Part shown: piece by piece, positions 38,678 to 50,584 of the stretch
Layout of the letters: each line of letters opens with the position of its first letter
Position numbering within the stretch: the stretch's first letter is position 1
NCBI GenBank assembly: GCA_003024785.1
Contig: PUQB01000117.1
Coordinates: 440,551-504,550 of the forward strand
Source of the DNA: Selaginella tamariscina
Taxonomy: Eukaryota > Streptophyta > Lycopodiopsida > Selaginellales > Selaginellaceae
Length of the DNA: 64,000 nucleotides
Direction: 5' to 3'
The notes under the pieces: generated by a model
Seen by the model: the letters and a program-made list of their open reading frames with translations, nothing else
Told to the model about the DNA's origin: nothing
The model's database searches: none
Position numbers and translations under genes: made by a program

Positions 38678-38855
38678 AATCTTCAAAAAAAAATTTAATA
38701 CATCCATCGGGGAAAGTATAACTTCCATGTCTTGCACCCCTTAGCAAGCTGGACGTTAATGATTGGCACAATCGTTAATCTTCAAAAAAAAATTTAATAC
38801 ATCCATCGGGGAAAGTATAACTTCCATGTCTTGCACCCCTTAATGATTGGCACAA
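38678..38855. repeat. Direct duplication at the boundary of the nested element
   Basis: A block of about 80 bp (AATCTTCAAAAAAAAATTT ... CTTGCACCCCTTA ... GATTGGCACAATCG) occurs twice in a row, at about 38678-38770 and 38775-38855, the first copy having about 14 extra bases. It lies directly beside the truncated LTR, within the old element's gag. Confidence 0.85.
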
Positions 38856-39364
38856 TCGATTGCCAAATGTCCAAATCCTTGGCACTCAAAACACTATATA
38901 CCACAGATGTGATGTCGATCACATCCTTATCGAACTTGTAGAAATGCAACTTATGGAACTGAGATATTTACATCCATGGATTGTGGATGAGTAGCTAGGT
39001 AGTAAGAGGAGTTAGACCAAATAGCCTAGGTTGAAGATGAGAAGTGACACCATCTTCAAGGGCTTGAACAGTTTGGATAATGCCCACAAACTGGAATTCC
39101 AATAGCACCAAGTACTTGATAGAACAAGGCTTTCTTCACAACCTCGGACATGTTTGGATCCACACGAGTAAGAAGGCTCTTGATACGCATGTCAAATTGA
39201 GCACATGTCTCGCCAACATTCTGACGCATTTGCAAAACTTCATCTAAAGACATTGTTGCATCTACATGATGATCAAAGGCAATCACGTACAGTGTCAAAT
39301 CAATTGTTGCTTTTAATGCTGAGCCAAATGTCTGAACCACAATGTGGCAAATCCCCGAAGACAA
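38852..39364 (-). pseudogene. Old gypsy gag remnant with CCHC zinc knuckle
   Basis: The minus-strand frame 39056-39364 encodes a gag-like helical segment (MRQNVGETCAQFDMRIKSLL). At 38852-38893 another frame gives a perfect C-x2-C-x4-H-x4-C knuckle (CFECQGFGHLAIDC). Both lie upstream, in minus-strand sense, of the pol remnant at 30826-32431 once the younger element is removed. Confidence 0.75.
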
Positions 39365-39444
39365 GGAGGCAATTCGTAAAGTTGGTGATCAATGGTAATC
39401 CGCAGCCATACCAAAATGCTCCATGAACATCTTCCGTGGTGGCT

Positions 39445-39834
39445 GTTGAGAAAGAATCTAGACAAAGATAAGGATTGTAACTAGCTAGGCTACTGTTTTG
39501 CTATTACATGTAAAAGTTGCTCCATTGGAATGGTCATTAATGAAGACGAGAAGGTGATCGAGAAAAAATCATGAAAAAGAAAAGAAAAAAGGAAGAAGAG
39601 ATACCCAACTTCTTCACCGTATTCAACCTTAAGGATATATACAAGGTTAGCAAACCCTTCTTTATATACAAGGTTAGCAAACCTATACAAGGAGGCTACA
39701 CCATATTAGGCAACCTTTGACCTAATCTTAACATCTTATGTGGCATCCAAGTCAAATGCCACAAGTCAACACCCATTATGGTCCTATTATATACCTTAGA
39801 ATATACTTAAGGTATATTCTATAGAATCCTTACA
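39445..39834 (-). repeat. Candidate 5' LTR of the old gypsy element
   Basis: On the minus strand the segment starts TGTAAGGATTCTATAG, carries TATATAAAGAAGGG near 39660, contains a duplicated GGTTTGCTAACCTTGTATA word and ends near CTCAACA, just upstream of the gag remnant. No matching second LTR was identified, so this is provisional. Confidence 0.4.
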
Positions 39835-40237
39835 GGTTGCAAAGAACATTTTCATATTTTCCCCAAAGGACTTCGCAAGGAAGAAATTCCAACTGATTCA
39901 TCTTCAAAAATCTTAGAAAAATAAACGAAAACTAAAGGCTTACTTTACAACGAGTCCACAGCGAGCAACAGAACTTGTTCCGATGCAAGGTTTTCCTCAG
40001 CTTCGAAGCAACTTAAAAGTTGAAAACTTTCCTCATCGATTTTGAAGAGCTGCATTTCTGAAACCAAAGTTGCAAGTTTTAGTTCATTTTTCTCTTTAAT
40101 CTTTAAGAGAAAACATGAGGGGATATACGCTCATGTGAAAACCATAACCTCCATGTGAAAAGGTTTTTATCAATCATGTCTTTTATAAACCGGGGACAAA
40201 AAGTATACCACACACTCAAAGCGGTTGTGAAAGCCAC
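39835..40237. other. Non-coding or 3'-UTR region
   Basis: No exon recognised. It probably contains the 3' end of the minus-strand hypothetical gene that follows. Confidence 0.4.
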
Positions 40238-41071
40238 TCAGCTGCTTACTTCTTTGCCAGCAATGTGAAGCCCAGGATGAGCTTTGTAACAGAGTCGTCG
40301 CCTGCAAGCACAGTTAATTTTTAAGACTTTACAAGGTTTTTTTTTCCAATAGAATCCATCAGAGCGTTCCAGCTTGCCATTAACGGTTATGAGGAAAAAA
40401 GATGTGGTCAATATGTCATAAAGACAACACTGGTTGATCATATAGCCATCGACTTGTTAAAAAAATAAAGAGTTTACTATAAATAATCAGTACCCACCTG
40501 TTTGCACTTTTCCACGCCTTTTGGCAAGATTTTTCATATTCTTCCACATCAACGCCTTGACATCTGAGCTTTGCAACAGCCACATACTTCTTCCCAAGTT
40601 TAGCTTTCAAGTCTGGAATCTCCTTATCGTGAAGTCTTTTCCCCGGTGCCCAATAACAGCAGGCATGCTCATTCTTAATGTGGCGTAAGAAAGCAAGGCC
40701 GAGATTTGTGATACCAAAGTATGTTCTGTTGTTGCATTCTTCGTACCTGGAAATGAGCCCGTTGTAGTCGCAAGAACAAAAAATTTGTAATTTAGCAACT
40801 TGTAGGAACCATCGGGTGCTTGACTTGAGGATGAGGAGACAAAGGATGACGAGCTTGAATAAATGTTGAGGAAGATGAAGACGAGGTGGACACTGATTTT
40901 GAGCCTTGTCCCCAAAATCTTGTGTATGATCCACCTGACAGCGATTTTTAGTTTAACTAAAAATCGCTGCTTCTCATTCGGAAAACTAAATTTGGTGATA
41001 GGTTTGGGGGGAATTGCTCGATTATCGGAGGAGCTTCCTCTGCTAAGTGAGTTCCCGCTAGCACTATCCAA
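40238..41071 (-). CDS. Hypothetical protein with serine-rich segment
   Basis: The ATG at 41069-41071 (MDSASGNSLSRGSSSDN) opens a frame with a basic helical region, then a Ser run, then SQAPDGSYKLLNYKF. Switching one base at the A6 run near 40778-40783 gives a second protein-like segment (ECNNRTYFGITNLGLAFL, then RHIKNEHACCYWAPGKRL, then YEKSCQKAWKSANR) that ends at a GT donor near 40500. A last exon around 40238-40345 (RRLCYKAHPGLHIAGKEVSS stop) is possible. Conserved Cys and His suggest a small metal-binding or secreted-like fold, but I do not recognise it. It is divergent from the nuclease-kinase-like gene at 41200, with about 130 bp between start codons. Confidence 0.45.
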
Positions 41072-41199
41072 TGCACTGAAATAGAGAAGCTGCCCCCGTG
41101 AGAAAAAGGAATTGGTTTATTGTTGCGTCGCATTCATAGTCGGACGATATCTGGCCGATTGTACTATATCCGGAACCTAACCCTAAATTCGTGAAAACG

Positions 41200-42812
41200 A
41201 TGCTACTCAGGCTCAGGGACAAGGTCGTGCACGAGAAGGCGAGGCATGCAACACGTCCCAGCAAGCCCCGGCGCATCCGAGGGCTCCTCGGTATGTCATT
41301 CCCTCACATTCCAGCAGAGTACCGGGAAAGTTATGTTGCGAATTTTGCCCCGAGGCCGCCACCCTATCTGGACATTTTATGTCCGCCTGGAAACTTTGTG
41401 GAGAAGCCATGGCTTTCATTGCACGAGGAGATGGCATGCTGGCTGGAGCAGGTGCAGGATGCTCGTCTGGAGGACCCTTGCCCGGTAGCCTTCTGTCAGC
41501 AATCGACTTCAGTCTCATGACTATGGTCCTTGAGTTGCTGAATTCTTCCAATTCTCCCAACGATGCGGTGGGATACACATCTGAGAACAGTTTTGCCTGC
41601 CCCGATGTCTTTGTTTACAAAGAAGGTCAGCCTAACGTCCCTCTTGCAGTATTCTTCGTCGACTTTGACAACTTACTGCCATCAGCATCTGTGGATCATG
41701 TTGAAGGAAACGGTGTAGTTGTAGGTGAGAGTATGGATCAAAGAGAATGTCGTTCCAACGAGGATGGAGACAAGGAAAGTGGGGATGTACAGAAATTGAG
41801 GCAAGGAATAGTAGGGTGCCTAAGGGAGTCGTCAAGCGGCTCTACCATTATATGCACATGACAGGAACTCAGTTTGGAGCAGTGACATGCTTCCAGAAAA
41901 CTTGGATCTTCAAGCGGATACATGAGGACGGTTCAAGGGAAGTTATACTCTTTTCCCAGCCGCTTGAGCAACCAGCCATGGGGCTGGCTTTTATCATATC
42001 TGAATTGAGTAAGGTGGGTGCTGCTTTCACTGGAGCTCCACTCTTGAGTAAGAAACTGTTTGATTCGGCACTCATCATGCAGCTTCTTAGTTCGGCCTGC
42101 GAAGCAGCTGGTTGCAGGAACACGGACAAGATAATGGCAGGGATCGTGTGGGATGACTTTGACATTCTCGGTGATGATCTGCACGGCTTCAAATGTTTAC
42201 CAGACTATCCTGGCCACAAGTCTTGCATGACGGCCTTTAAGGGAGAGTACAGGGGCAGCCTAGAAAAGCTGGTGGGGCAGAGAGTTGTGGTGAAAGGCAG
42301 GGACTTGACTAGCCCGTGGCTGCTGGGCTTTCAGAACAGCCTGCTGAGGATGGTCAAGGAGGTGGACGCTTACTTGTGGTTGCACGACATCCAAGGCAAG
42401 TGTATTCCCAAGCTGTTGTCTTGGGGCTTTGCTCGCGGTGCATGTTCTGTTACGTTATGATGAGCGACGCCGGGAAATCGAGAATGGAGAGGCTGGCCGA
42501 CTTGGAACCCAGCTTTGACAAGTGTCCGGAAAAGCGCAAGGCATTGAAGAAGGGTTTAAACGCCTTGCAAATGGTTCATAACAGGGGTGTCCTGCATGGG
42601 GATATTAGCGATTCCAAGCTTGTTCTCCAGCAGCAGCAGGATGGCAGTTGGCGTGCAGCCTTGGTAGGGTTTGCGCAGAGATGTTACTTCAACATGGGTG
42701 TGATAGGCTGAGTCCAGCTCCCTTAGGCGATTCGTCTCAGAACGACCAGGGCTTCTACAAGGAATGGTACAAGCTTAGGAAGCTTATGGACGCCTGGCTT
42801 ATGACCCGCTAG
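41200..42812 (+). CDS. Intronless nuclease-like plus kinase-like fusion (Crinkler/FunK1-related), frame-broken
   Basis: About 535 residues across five reading-frame segments with no introns. Segment 1 (ATG at 41200) is MLLRLRDKVVHEKARHATRP and onward. Segment 2 has ENSFACPDVFVYK then PLAVFFVDFDN, a pattern like the PD-(D/E)xK core strands but without an obvious E-x-K. Segment 3 has YHYMHMTGTQFGAVTCFQ then KTWIFKRI, the strand-rich linker seen in REase-kinase proteins, then a kinase N-lobe (VVVK at 42284-42295, an EVDAYLWL helix). Segment 4 has the catalytic loop HGDISDSKLVL (HGD at 42595-42603), but the DFG position reads VGF (42664-42672). The kinase may be inactive. Each frame transition equals one missing base, in the same direction. 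The coding region is GC-rich compared with its surroundings. Family assignment is inference from motif order. Confidence 0.6.
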
Positions 42813-44093
42813 TTCTTGTTAGTTGTTTATCAGATTGCTCCTGGAGGAGACGATAGAGGGGACCGATGAGCTTGACCAAATGTATTTGTGTTATCCAATC
42901 TATCCAATTATTTAAGATAAACAATATTAATATTCATGATATAATTTAATGACACTCAATATTTTCAAGGAAATGATTATAATAATCATCATTATTTGTG
43001 TGAGACATCTTCGACAAGGTGAATTGTTTAATTTTCAGGAGCTTATTTTACTATGATTATGTGTGCGTGTGTCTGTTTTAAATATTTTATATGTGAATAA
43101 ATTTTTTTAAGAAATAATAACATTACCAAATATTATATATAACACTTTAATGTTAAACTATGATATATAAATCAATTACATATGAAACTTAATGAGCTTG
43201 TGTATTTTTATTTATATTTAAGGTAAGAAAGCTTATATATGTGCATGCACATGTATTTCATATAAAAGCAAATGTTTCACTATCTAAATTTTTAATATGA
43301 ATATCACATGTATATTAATACATGGCGTGTTAAAATAAATTATGTTTATACTTAAAATTTAATATGAATATACATATGTATGCTTTTAATATGTCATAAA
43401 TGTAAAATTCTACTCATGAAAGTATAATCATATGAAATATAAAAATATTAATAATTATTTACTATATACAAATATGAAGCCTTGTGAGTTATATACATAC
43501 ACTCTTTCTCTCAATGTAATATTTCCCAAAAACAATATTGATGAAACATGCATTTCGAGAATATTCATATATTCTAGGAATGTTTGGTCACGGTTTGCCG
43601 CATATTCCGTTACCGCAGTTATAAAACGGTAATAATCTCAAATGGATGTGACATCCAACGGTTAGTTGAGGACGACGTGGCAGAATAGCAGTCGTTAGTT
43701 CCTGCCATCTGACGGTCAGCAGCTCCCATCCAAGGCAATACGAAGTTTTCTAGGTCGAAGAAACAATCTCGTCCTCCTCCCGTAGAAAGCTTTTAGGGTT
43801 CTTTGATCCAGGTTCCACTTATCGATCGATTCACAAAGGTAATAGAGTCAATCCGCTAATCCATCGCATTTCTTAGTCTCAATCCGTTCGAAGCGCTAGA
43901 TTTGAGGAATTCACTGAGAAATCTGAAGTTTTTTCTGGCTTAGATTCATTCAGGGCGCTACATTTGAAGAAATCTCTTCATTCACAGCGCTAGATTTGAA
44001 GAAAAAAAGAGATTACTATAGAAGATCGAGCAGATTCATGCTTTTCTTCATCAAAAGTGCCACGTTTGAGTAAATTGCTGATAATCAAACTCT
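42813..44093. other. AT-rich intergenic region and J-protein leader
   Basis: The left part to about 43600 is very AT-rich with no gene. From about 43700 the composition changes to a leader-like sequence with a GT donor near 43838 and three copies of a CGCTA(G/C)ATTTGA word (near 43896, 43957 and 43998) upstream of the ATG at 44094. Confidence 0.5.
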
Positions 44094-45888
44094 ATGGATT
44101 ACGCAAGCGGATTCATAGAACAGGCAAAGCATTATGTGAGAGAAGGCGATTTTTCAAAGGCTTTTTCTCTTCTGGATCGAGCCGAGAGATTTCAGCCTGG
44201 TTTAAACGGGATTAGTGAGCTCTTAGCGATTAGTCAGGTTTGTCATGCTGCGTATTGGAGATGTACATGTAGGTTTCAAGTTCCTCCGTCCAAAACTCCA
44301 GATTGGTACCAAATCCTCCAGGTTATTCATAACTCACAGTATAGTGATATGTATAAAAGATAACAACATATTTTAGTACATTCTCCATGGTGATTATAGT
44401 CATGCTAAATTTAATATAGTCATCAAATACTTACTGATCCGTAAACTCAGGTTGATGAGAGGGCAGACGCCGTGACAATCAGGAAGAGATACCGTCAACT
44501 TGGTATATTTTCTATATTAACATATTATGTTACACATTATTTTGATATTCTTCACTGTATTTTTCTTATATGCATACGTATAAAATATACATAAAGATAC
44601 TGTATATACGTTGTAGAGATTAAGTGGCTTTGTTTGATGGGATTTCAGCCTTGCTGTTGCATCCCGATAAGAAAAGAACGTAAGAGCCGAGGAAGCGTTT
44701 AAGCTCGTTTCAGAGGTATACGTGTGTTATTTCACACACACTCGTACACGCTATATTTGGCTTTCTCCTTTTTTTCCCTTTAAAAGAGACAGTACTTTAT
44801 ATATACCTTTTGCAGTCTTGCCGTGTAAAGCACATGATTCTGTATCTGTCCTTCTGTTTTCTAGTTTTTATTTTATAACTAAGTCCTGTCTCCAAAGTAT
44901 TATAGTATATTATTACAGTATTATTGTATAGCAGTCTAGATAGATTTGATCTTTCATTTATATATCAGATATACGAGGCGATTGTGTTTCTTCATGCATA
45001 TCTCTCTTGATATATATGATGTTCATTTTCACATTATATCACTAACTTCGCGATGCACAATATTGCTACAAATCCTTAAGTTCTCTATTTCACTTAGTAA
45101 AAGAATGTGTGTGTGTGGTAAAATATACGGACGGTGTAGAATTTATATCACGTTAAAGTTTTTTTTATTATATGGCATTTATAGTCACACATACATACTG
45201 GGGATTATACGTACAGCATAAGCAGAAACACATGTGTATAATATACATTGTTGTATATGTAGTAGTTATATTGTATTTATGAGGTTAATTTTCAGGCATA
45301 TGCATGCCTTTCGGACATATACACGGAAAACCTTTGACATGGAGCGGATAAAGAGCCACTGTGTACGTTGTTACTCTTTGAAACGAGGAATTAAGGAAGA
45401 TGAAAACGAGACACTGAACACAGATCAAGAAAGATTACATATATTTAGACAGAAGGCCAGAGCTCGAGTAACAGGCTTAACACACGATATACAGGTTAAC
45501 CTTCTAGTTCTTCTCTTTCTCCCCCCCCTCCTCCTATCTCACACACACAAGTCTGTCTTGTATATGTATGTATCCTGTGTATCTTCTACGCAGACTAGTT
45601 GTGTATGTTGTGTATGCGTGTGTGTATGGTTTATTCTCCCTTGTTTTGTTAGACTTTACGAAGAAGATCGAGGTGGAATGCAGACTTAGTAAATGCGCGG
45701 GAGACGCTTCGCAAAAGGAATATGCTCTTCGAGGAGGATAGAGAGAGTCAGGTATTTCAACCAGGAGATGTTAACTTGAGGAGCATTTTAAGAGGCCAAA
45801 AGAGCGTCCCAAGAGAACACTCACCATTTACAGACAGCCTCGATGGATTCATTAACAGGATTAAGAAGAACAGTGGGTAAGTGTTGTA

Positions 45889-45932
<44 letters not shown>

Positions 45933-46711
45933 GCACAGAGTATATGTTAAAGTATGAACTTCAATCATATTTGTACACCTTATATGTACCTATTGAGGTT
46001 TTATACAAGTTTTGGTTCATACACTATATATAAGACAAACGTTAAACTATTACATGACAGTATTTACTCTCCAATAGGACGAGGAATGTGGCCGAGAGGT
46101 CGAAGCTCTTTGATGATACAAGTAGGGACTACGTTGATGAAGCAGTATGGAGCACGAATAGGATATATTCAAAGCGGGTTTCTTCTCCTTCTACTCAGGC
46201 TTTTCCTGCAAAGAAGCTATTTAAGGAAGATGGTACGTTTGTGCTTGTGTTCTGATACGTATGCATGTACATATGTATATACTTGTACAACATGAAGTAG
46301 ATACCTATATACATACATATACAGGTGGTATGTGTTGTTAATACAATACGTGTTTATTAGTACAGGTGATTATGCTCCAATTAGCAGCCAGCCAAACGAT
46401 GAATCCGATCTATTAAGGCGTCAAAGCTTCCCAATATTTACAGACAAAACAAATCTAGCGTCAGACTGTATATTCTCAACTATCTCTAAGCCAGAGCTAG
46501 CAGAAACACCTCCACCATTTTATAAAACCTCCCGGTCCATGTGGTGAGTGTGTGTGTTTACATTTAAATACAATATTGAAGTAGCTATACATCTAAAACT
46601 GGATACTCTGCATATATACACTTCAGTATATCAGTATTCAGTACCGAATGCACTTTTAAATACTTACACATTAGCTATAATGAAACACATATGTATATTC
46701 AGGCAGATACA

Positions 46712-46744
<33 letters not shown>

Positions 46745-46920
46745 GTCTAAGCATGCATCTGGACTAACTTATGAATTATGTAATATCAGATTGGAGATGA
46801 ATCTAGTAGAATACGAACCGAGTATGCAGACACACCATCTTTTGCTGCGGTTCTTCCAGGAAAAATGTGCTCAAAGACCAAAGACAGGTAAATGTCTGAA
46901 TATATATATATAATATATAT

Positions 46921-46971
<51 letters not shown>

Positions 46972-47122
46972 AGACCAGAACATTAATTGTTTTGTTAATG
47001 TAGAAATCTGAAGAGCTTTTGAGACTTTGGAGAAGTTAAGGCAGGAGGCAAAGAGTGTAGCTGCAACACTGGATAAACTAAAGAGGAGAGTTAGTACAAC
47101 TAATGCAGACCTTGCTGGAGAG
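44094..47122 (+). CDS. J-domain (DnaJ-like) protein with unrecognised C-terminal region
   Basis: Exons: 44094-44321, 44451-44502, 44649-44715, 45296-45494, 45653-45876, 46078-46232, 46366-46543, about 46791-46887 and about 47004-47122. The N-terminus (MDYASGFIEQAKHYVREGDF, then KAFSLLDRAERFQP) resembles the TPR-like helix pair ahead of the J domain in plant J proteins. The J domain reads DWYQILQVDERADAVTIR then KRYRQLALLLHPDKKR, with HPD encoded at about 44660-44668, so it can stimulate Hsp70 ATPase activity. Downstream are basic and polar segments (DFG-poor, Ser/Thr/Pro-rich) and a final helical, coiled-coil-like exon (RQEAKSVAATLDKLKRRV). One-base breaks occur in exons 3, 4, the junction at 46543 and the last exon. 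The 3' end is not resolved; the reading frame runs into the AT-rich region. Confidence 0.8.
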
Positions 47123-48379
47123 GTATTGATTAGATCAACATATGTGGCTTCTTAATTATTTATTTTTATATTGCTCCAATATTTTTTTATTAATTCATTA
47201 TAATTCTTTGTGTATTTGGATTTTCTTCACATTGTGATTTCTTGTGAGGAAAACGAGAAGTGAGTTTAATATATACTCAATAAAAATATAAAAATAAACA
47301 TTTTGCTCATACGCATCCGATCTGTATCCAACTAAAAACTCATTTAAAAGATTTTATACAAAATAAAGTTTTTTCAGAAATTACTATTGGTACATTCGTA
47401 ATGTATTAATTATTAAAATCTTATACTATATACAATAAAGTTAAATATCATGAATTGTAAGTTTTAAGTGTGTGAAGTTTTTTCAGGGAATATTATATAG
47501 TTAAATTTAGAACTTTTGGACTATAGGTACAGATGTAAATGTGAGGGTTAGAATTTAAATCTATTATTCTAAACACTGTTACGTTGTTAAATAACATATA
47601 TGCCCATGAATATGCCCACTTGTATTATAACTTCACTACTATATAGATAAATGATTATGGTTTGATTTTTGATTACTTCAAAGCTTTCTAATGTTATTAA
47701 ATAATATTCTTCATTATTATTATTAATAATAAAAATAAACCAAGGAAGTAAATAAGCTCTCCTCTCTTTTCTAAATTATTAGCTTAAATTAAATCTTTGT
47801 GTTTGTGTGTCTGAAGCTAAATAAACTTACTGACTTACTGACTTATATGAAATAGCATAATTCCAACCATTTTATTATTATTAATGTTTCGTTTTCATTT
47901 TTAATTATGAGTCATAGTTAATCAGAGTTAACAATGTAAAATAAGATATAATATTAACATGTAAATAATAAATCTGTTCTACACGCTTAAGTTCTCCTTA
48001 AATCCATTATAAGTTTAGATAGTTTTAATAATTATAAATATACAAACTTCTAGTTTGTTCCCAAGTTCTATTTTCTTGACTCACAGTTGTTTTTATAATT
48101 AAAATCTCCAACTTACATGGAAAGTTATGCACACACATACGATTGCTTAGTAAAATTATATAGTATATTAATAAATATTTAAGAAAGATAAAGTAATAAA
48201 TGTTTTTATTTTATTTAAATCCTTACTGCCCCTGTGCGTCTTTTTCCCATTGAGTAGGATCCTAGTTTGCCTTAATGAGCCAGCGGAGAAAATACAAAAA
48301 ATAATAAAGACATAGAAAAAAAATTAAACTATTATGATTAGATAAAAAAAAATTTGATTATATTATGTTGTTTACAATT
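47123..48379. other. AT-rich intergenic region, no supported gene
   Basis: Convergent region between the J-protein gene and the minus-strand coiled-coil locus. No exon-like sequence was seen beyond short TTATTA runs. Confidence 0.5.
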
Positions 48380-49370
48380 TTAGGTGTTGCTGATTCTCCT
48401 CTTAGAGCTTCTAAAACTGAAGAGATAACCATTTCAGTGAGAATTAATATTTTAGTACTAATAACATGTGCATATTATAATATAACCTTAATTCATCCCA
48501 TTGTTGTATGTCTTCAGTAAGCTGTGCTGTCTGAAGTTGCAGTTCCTTGGCTCCACTAGCTTAATAACTTAATTAAAATGGGAATATATATAGTTCTAAC
48601 TCTTAATAATTAATAATTTTATTTATATAATTAACATTATTAATAACTAAATAATTTTTATTACCAATAATAATTCTCATTAATTATGTTTAATTAATAA
48701 ATTATAAATTAATCTCATTTTGTCATTCTACTTTCCAATTTAGTTTGAATGTGGTTAATGTTATTTATAAAGTTTTACCGTTTCAAATACTCTGAACAAC
48801 ACCCGATGTTCTTCCTATAAGTAATAAACACGTTGAATTTTAAAAAATTTATGAACAATCCATACACCACAACACACAACCTCTAGTTGATCTACATTGT
48901 CTTTAAGTTGCGATTTAGTAGCTTTGAGTTGCATGTTCGTGTTAATCAGACACTGCACCCTACTCTTTAACTCCTCAAGCTGCACACATATATGTAGGTA
49001 TACAATTAGCGTTAGATATACCTATCTCTCTCTTCTCTCTCTTCTCTCTCTCTCTCTCTCTCTTCTCTCTCTATATATATATATATAATTTACCTTGACT
49101 GGATCTTTCAGTGCTTCATTCTCAGTTCTGACATGATTGTACTCGTCTCTGAGTTGCTCAATCTCAGCAGTTATACGCCTCACCGTATTCCTTAGCTCTT
49201 GAAATCACTCCTGTAGACAAAAGAAAATCTTAGTTCTTATGTAAATAAATATCACAATATCTTATGGATATAAGTTAGAAGTAAAATTATAGTAACACAA
49301 TACCGTAAATGTAACTGCTGTATATAAGTTTTAACAAAAATTTATACCTCTTTTACTTGCATAGAGCTAC
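48380..49370 (-). pseudogene. Coiled-coil gene, copy 1 (3' half), interrupted by a retrotransposon
   Basis: Minus-strand exons with GT-AG borders: 49348-49370 onward (EAFASVCSSMQVKE, split by the insertion and continued at 52865-52890), 49094-49210 (QELRNTVRRITAEIEQLRDE and onward), 48881-48979 (33 codons, LEELKSRVQCLINTNMQLK...), 48487-48555 (AKELQLQTAQLTEDIQQW) and 48380-48416 (ends SKRRISNT stop). All are heptad-like. The 49094-49210 exon starts with an in-frame TGA, and the retrotransposon cuts the exon before it, so this copy is probably dead. Its relatives are at 55470-58790. Confidence 0.6.
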
Positions 49371-49577
49371 TGTTACGACCCGTATAACGAATCAAAGAAT
49401 ATTCCCCAAAAAGGTATAAGCTAGAATATTCCTAAAGAGCTATACCTAGATCTAAGAGAATTAAGAGCACACTAAGATGAGAAGCCTTTTTGGAGAGCAG
49501 CGTGTGGAGACTAGAGACAGCTCGGGGAGGTCGAGTGGTTTTATGAGGGTCTAGTTTGTACGTAGTGGTGCCTAACA
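49371..49577 (+). repeat. 5' LTR, 207 bp
   Basis: Direct repeat with 52655-52859; both share GAATCAAAGAATATTCCCC near the start and GTACGTAGTGGTGCCTAACA at the end. They differ at a small number of sites and a few indels (for example a short deletion after TCGGGGAGG), so the insertion is moderately old. Confidence 0.95.
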
Positions 49578-49749
49578 ATTGGTATTGGAGGCAAGGTTCG
49601 AGATGAGTGCCTGGTGGGAAGGGATAATACCACTTGTGTGGAGACGTTGGACACTAAAAGGCAAATTGTCCAAGGAGAAGCAAGCCCAAGGGCAAAAGTT
49701 TTAATGGCAGTAAGGACAAGTAGACGCCTAAGAAGTTTTTAGAAGATGG

Positions 49750-50230
49750 AGGTTGGTAAAACCCAGTTGGTGGAGCTGCGCGAAGAGCCTCAATACGAGA
49801 TTGAGGGCTCAGTTATCACACAGAGCTACACTGCTTGTGTGGAGGAGTTACAGCTGGAGGTTGGCAAAACCCAGCTGGTGGAGCTGCACGAAGACTGTGC
49901 CTCAATATGAGATTGAGGCTCAGCTATCACACAGAGCTACAGTGATTGTGTGGAGGAGTTACAGGTAGGTTGGCAAAACCCAGCTGGTGGAGCTGCACGA
50001 AGACTGTGCCTCAATACGAGATTGAGGGCTCAGCTATCACACAGAGCTACACTGCTTGTGTGGAGGAGTTACAGCTGGAGGTTGGCAAAACCCAGCTGGT
50101 GGAGCTGCACGAAGACTGTGCCTCAATACGAGATTGAGGGCTCAACTATCACACAGAGCTACAGTGCTTATGTGGAGGAGTTACAGTGCTTATGTGGAGG
50201 AGTTACAGCTGTAGGTGGCAAAACCCAGCT
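49750..50230 (+). repeat. Tandem array in the gag region of the gypsy derivative
   Basis: Four to five units of about 108-116 bp, each containing TTGGCAAAACCCAGCTGGTG, a GAGCTGCACGAAGACTGTG word, CGAGATTGAGG and TATCACACAGAGCTACA. The last unit also carries a small internal doubling (TGCTTATGTGGAGGAGTTACA, twice near 50166-50208). In one frame it translates to repeated GKTQLVELHED. Confidence 0.9.
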
Positions 50231-50584
50231 GGTGGAGACTTTCTTTCTTGCGAAGCTAGTGCGTGTGGATCCTAATATCTAGTGGAGCACCAAGCACATG
50301 AAGCTTGAGTATAGTGAAGTGAAAGACACTTGGTTTGAAACAAAGCTTGAGTCTCCAAACAAGTTCTTTTACTGCCACCTTAAGCAAAGCTGTTGTGCGA
50401 GGAGTTTGCTGATGTCTTCCCTCTTGAGCTACCTCATGGCTACCACATGCAAGAGGTGTGGAGCTGGAATAGGGTACGAAAGCCATTTACTGTAAGCCAT
50501 TCCGACTGAGCCATGCTAAGGAGCAAGAGGTTAAGAGATAAGTGATGGAGCTATTAGAATATGGCTTCATACAACTGAGCACCT

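Noticed and set aside
41213-41578. Minus-strand 121-codon open frame opposite the nuclease-kinase gene
   Set aside because: It is a shadow of the plus-strand coding sequence; composition (Pro, Ala, Arg) follows from the opposite strand and it has no motif.
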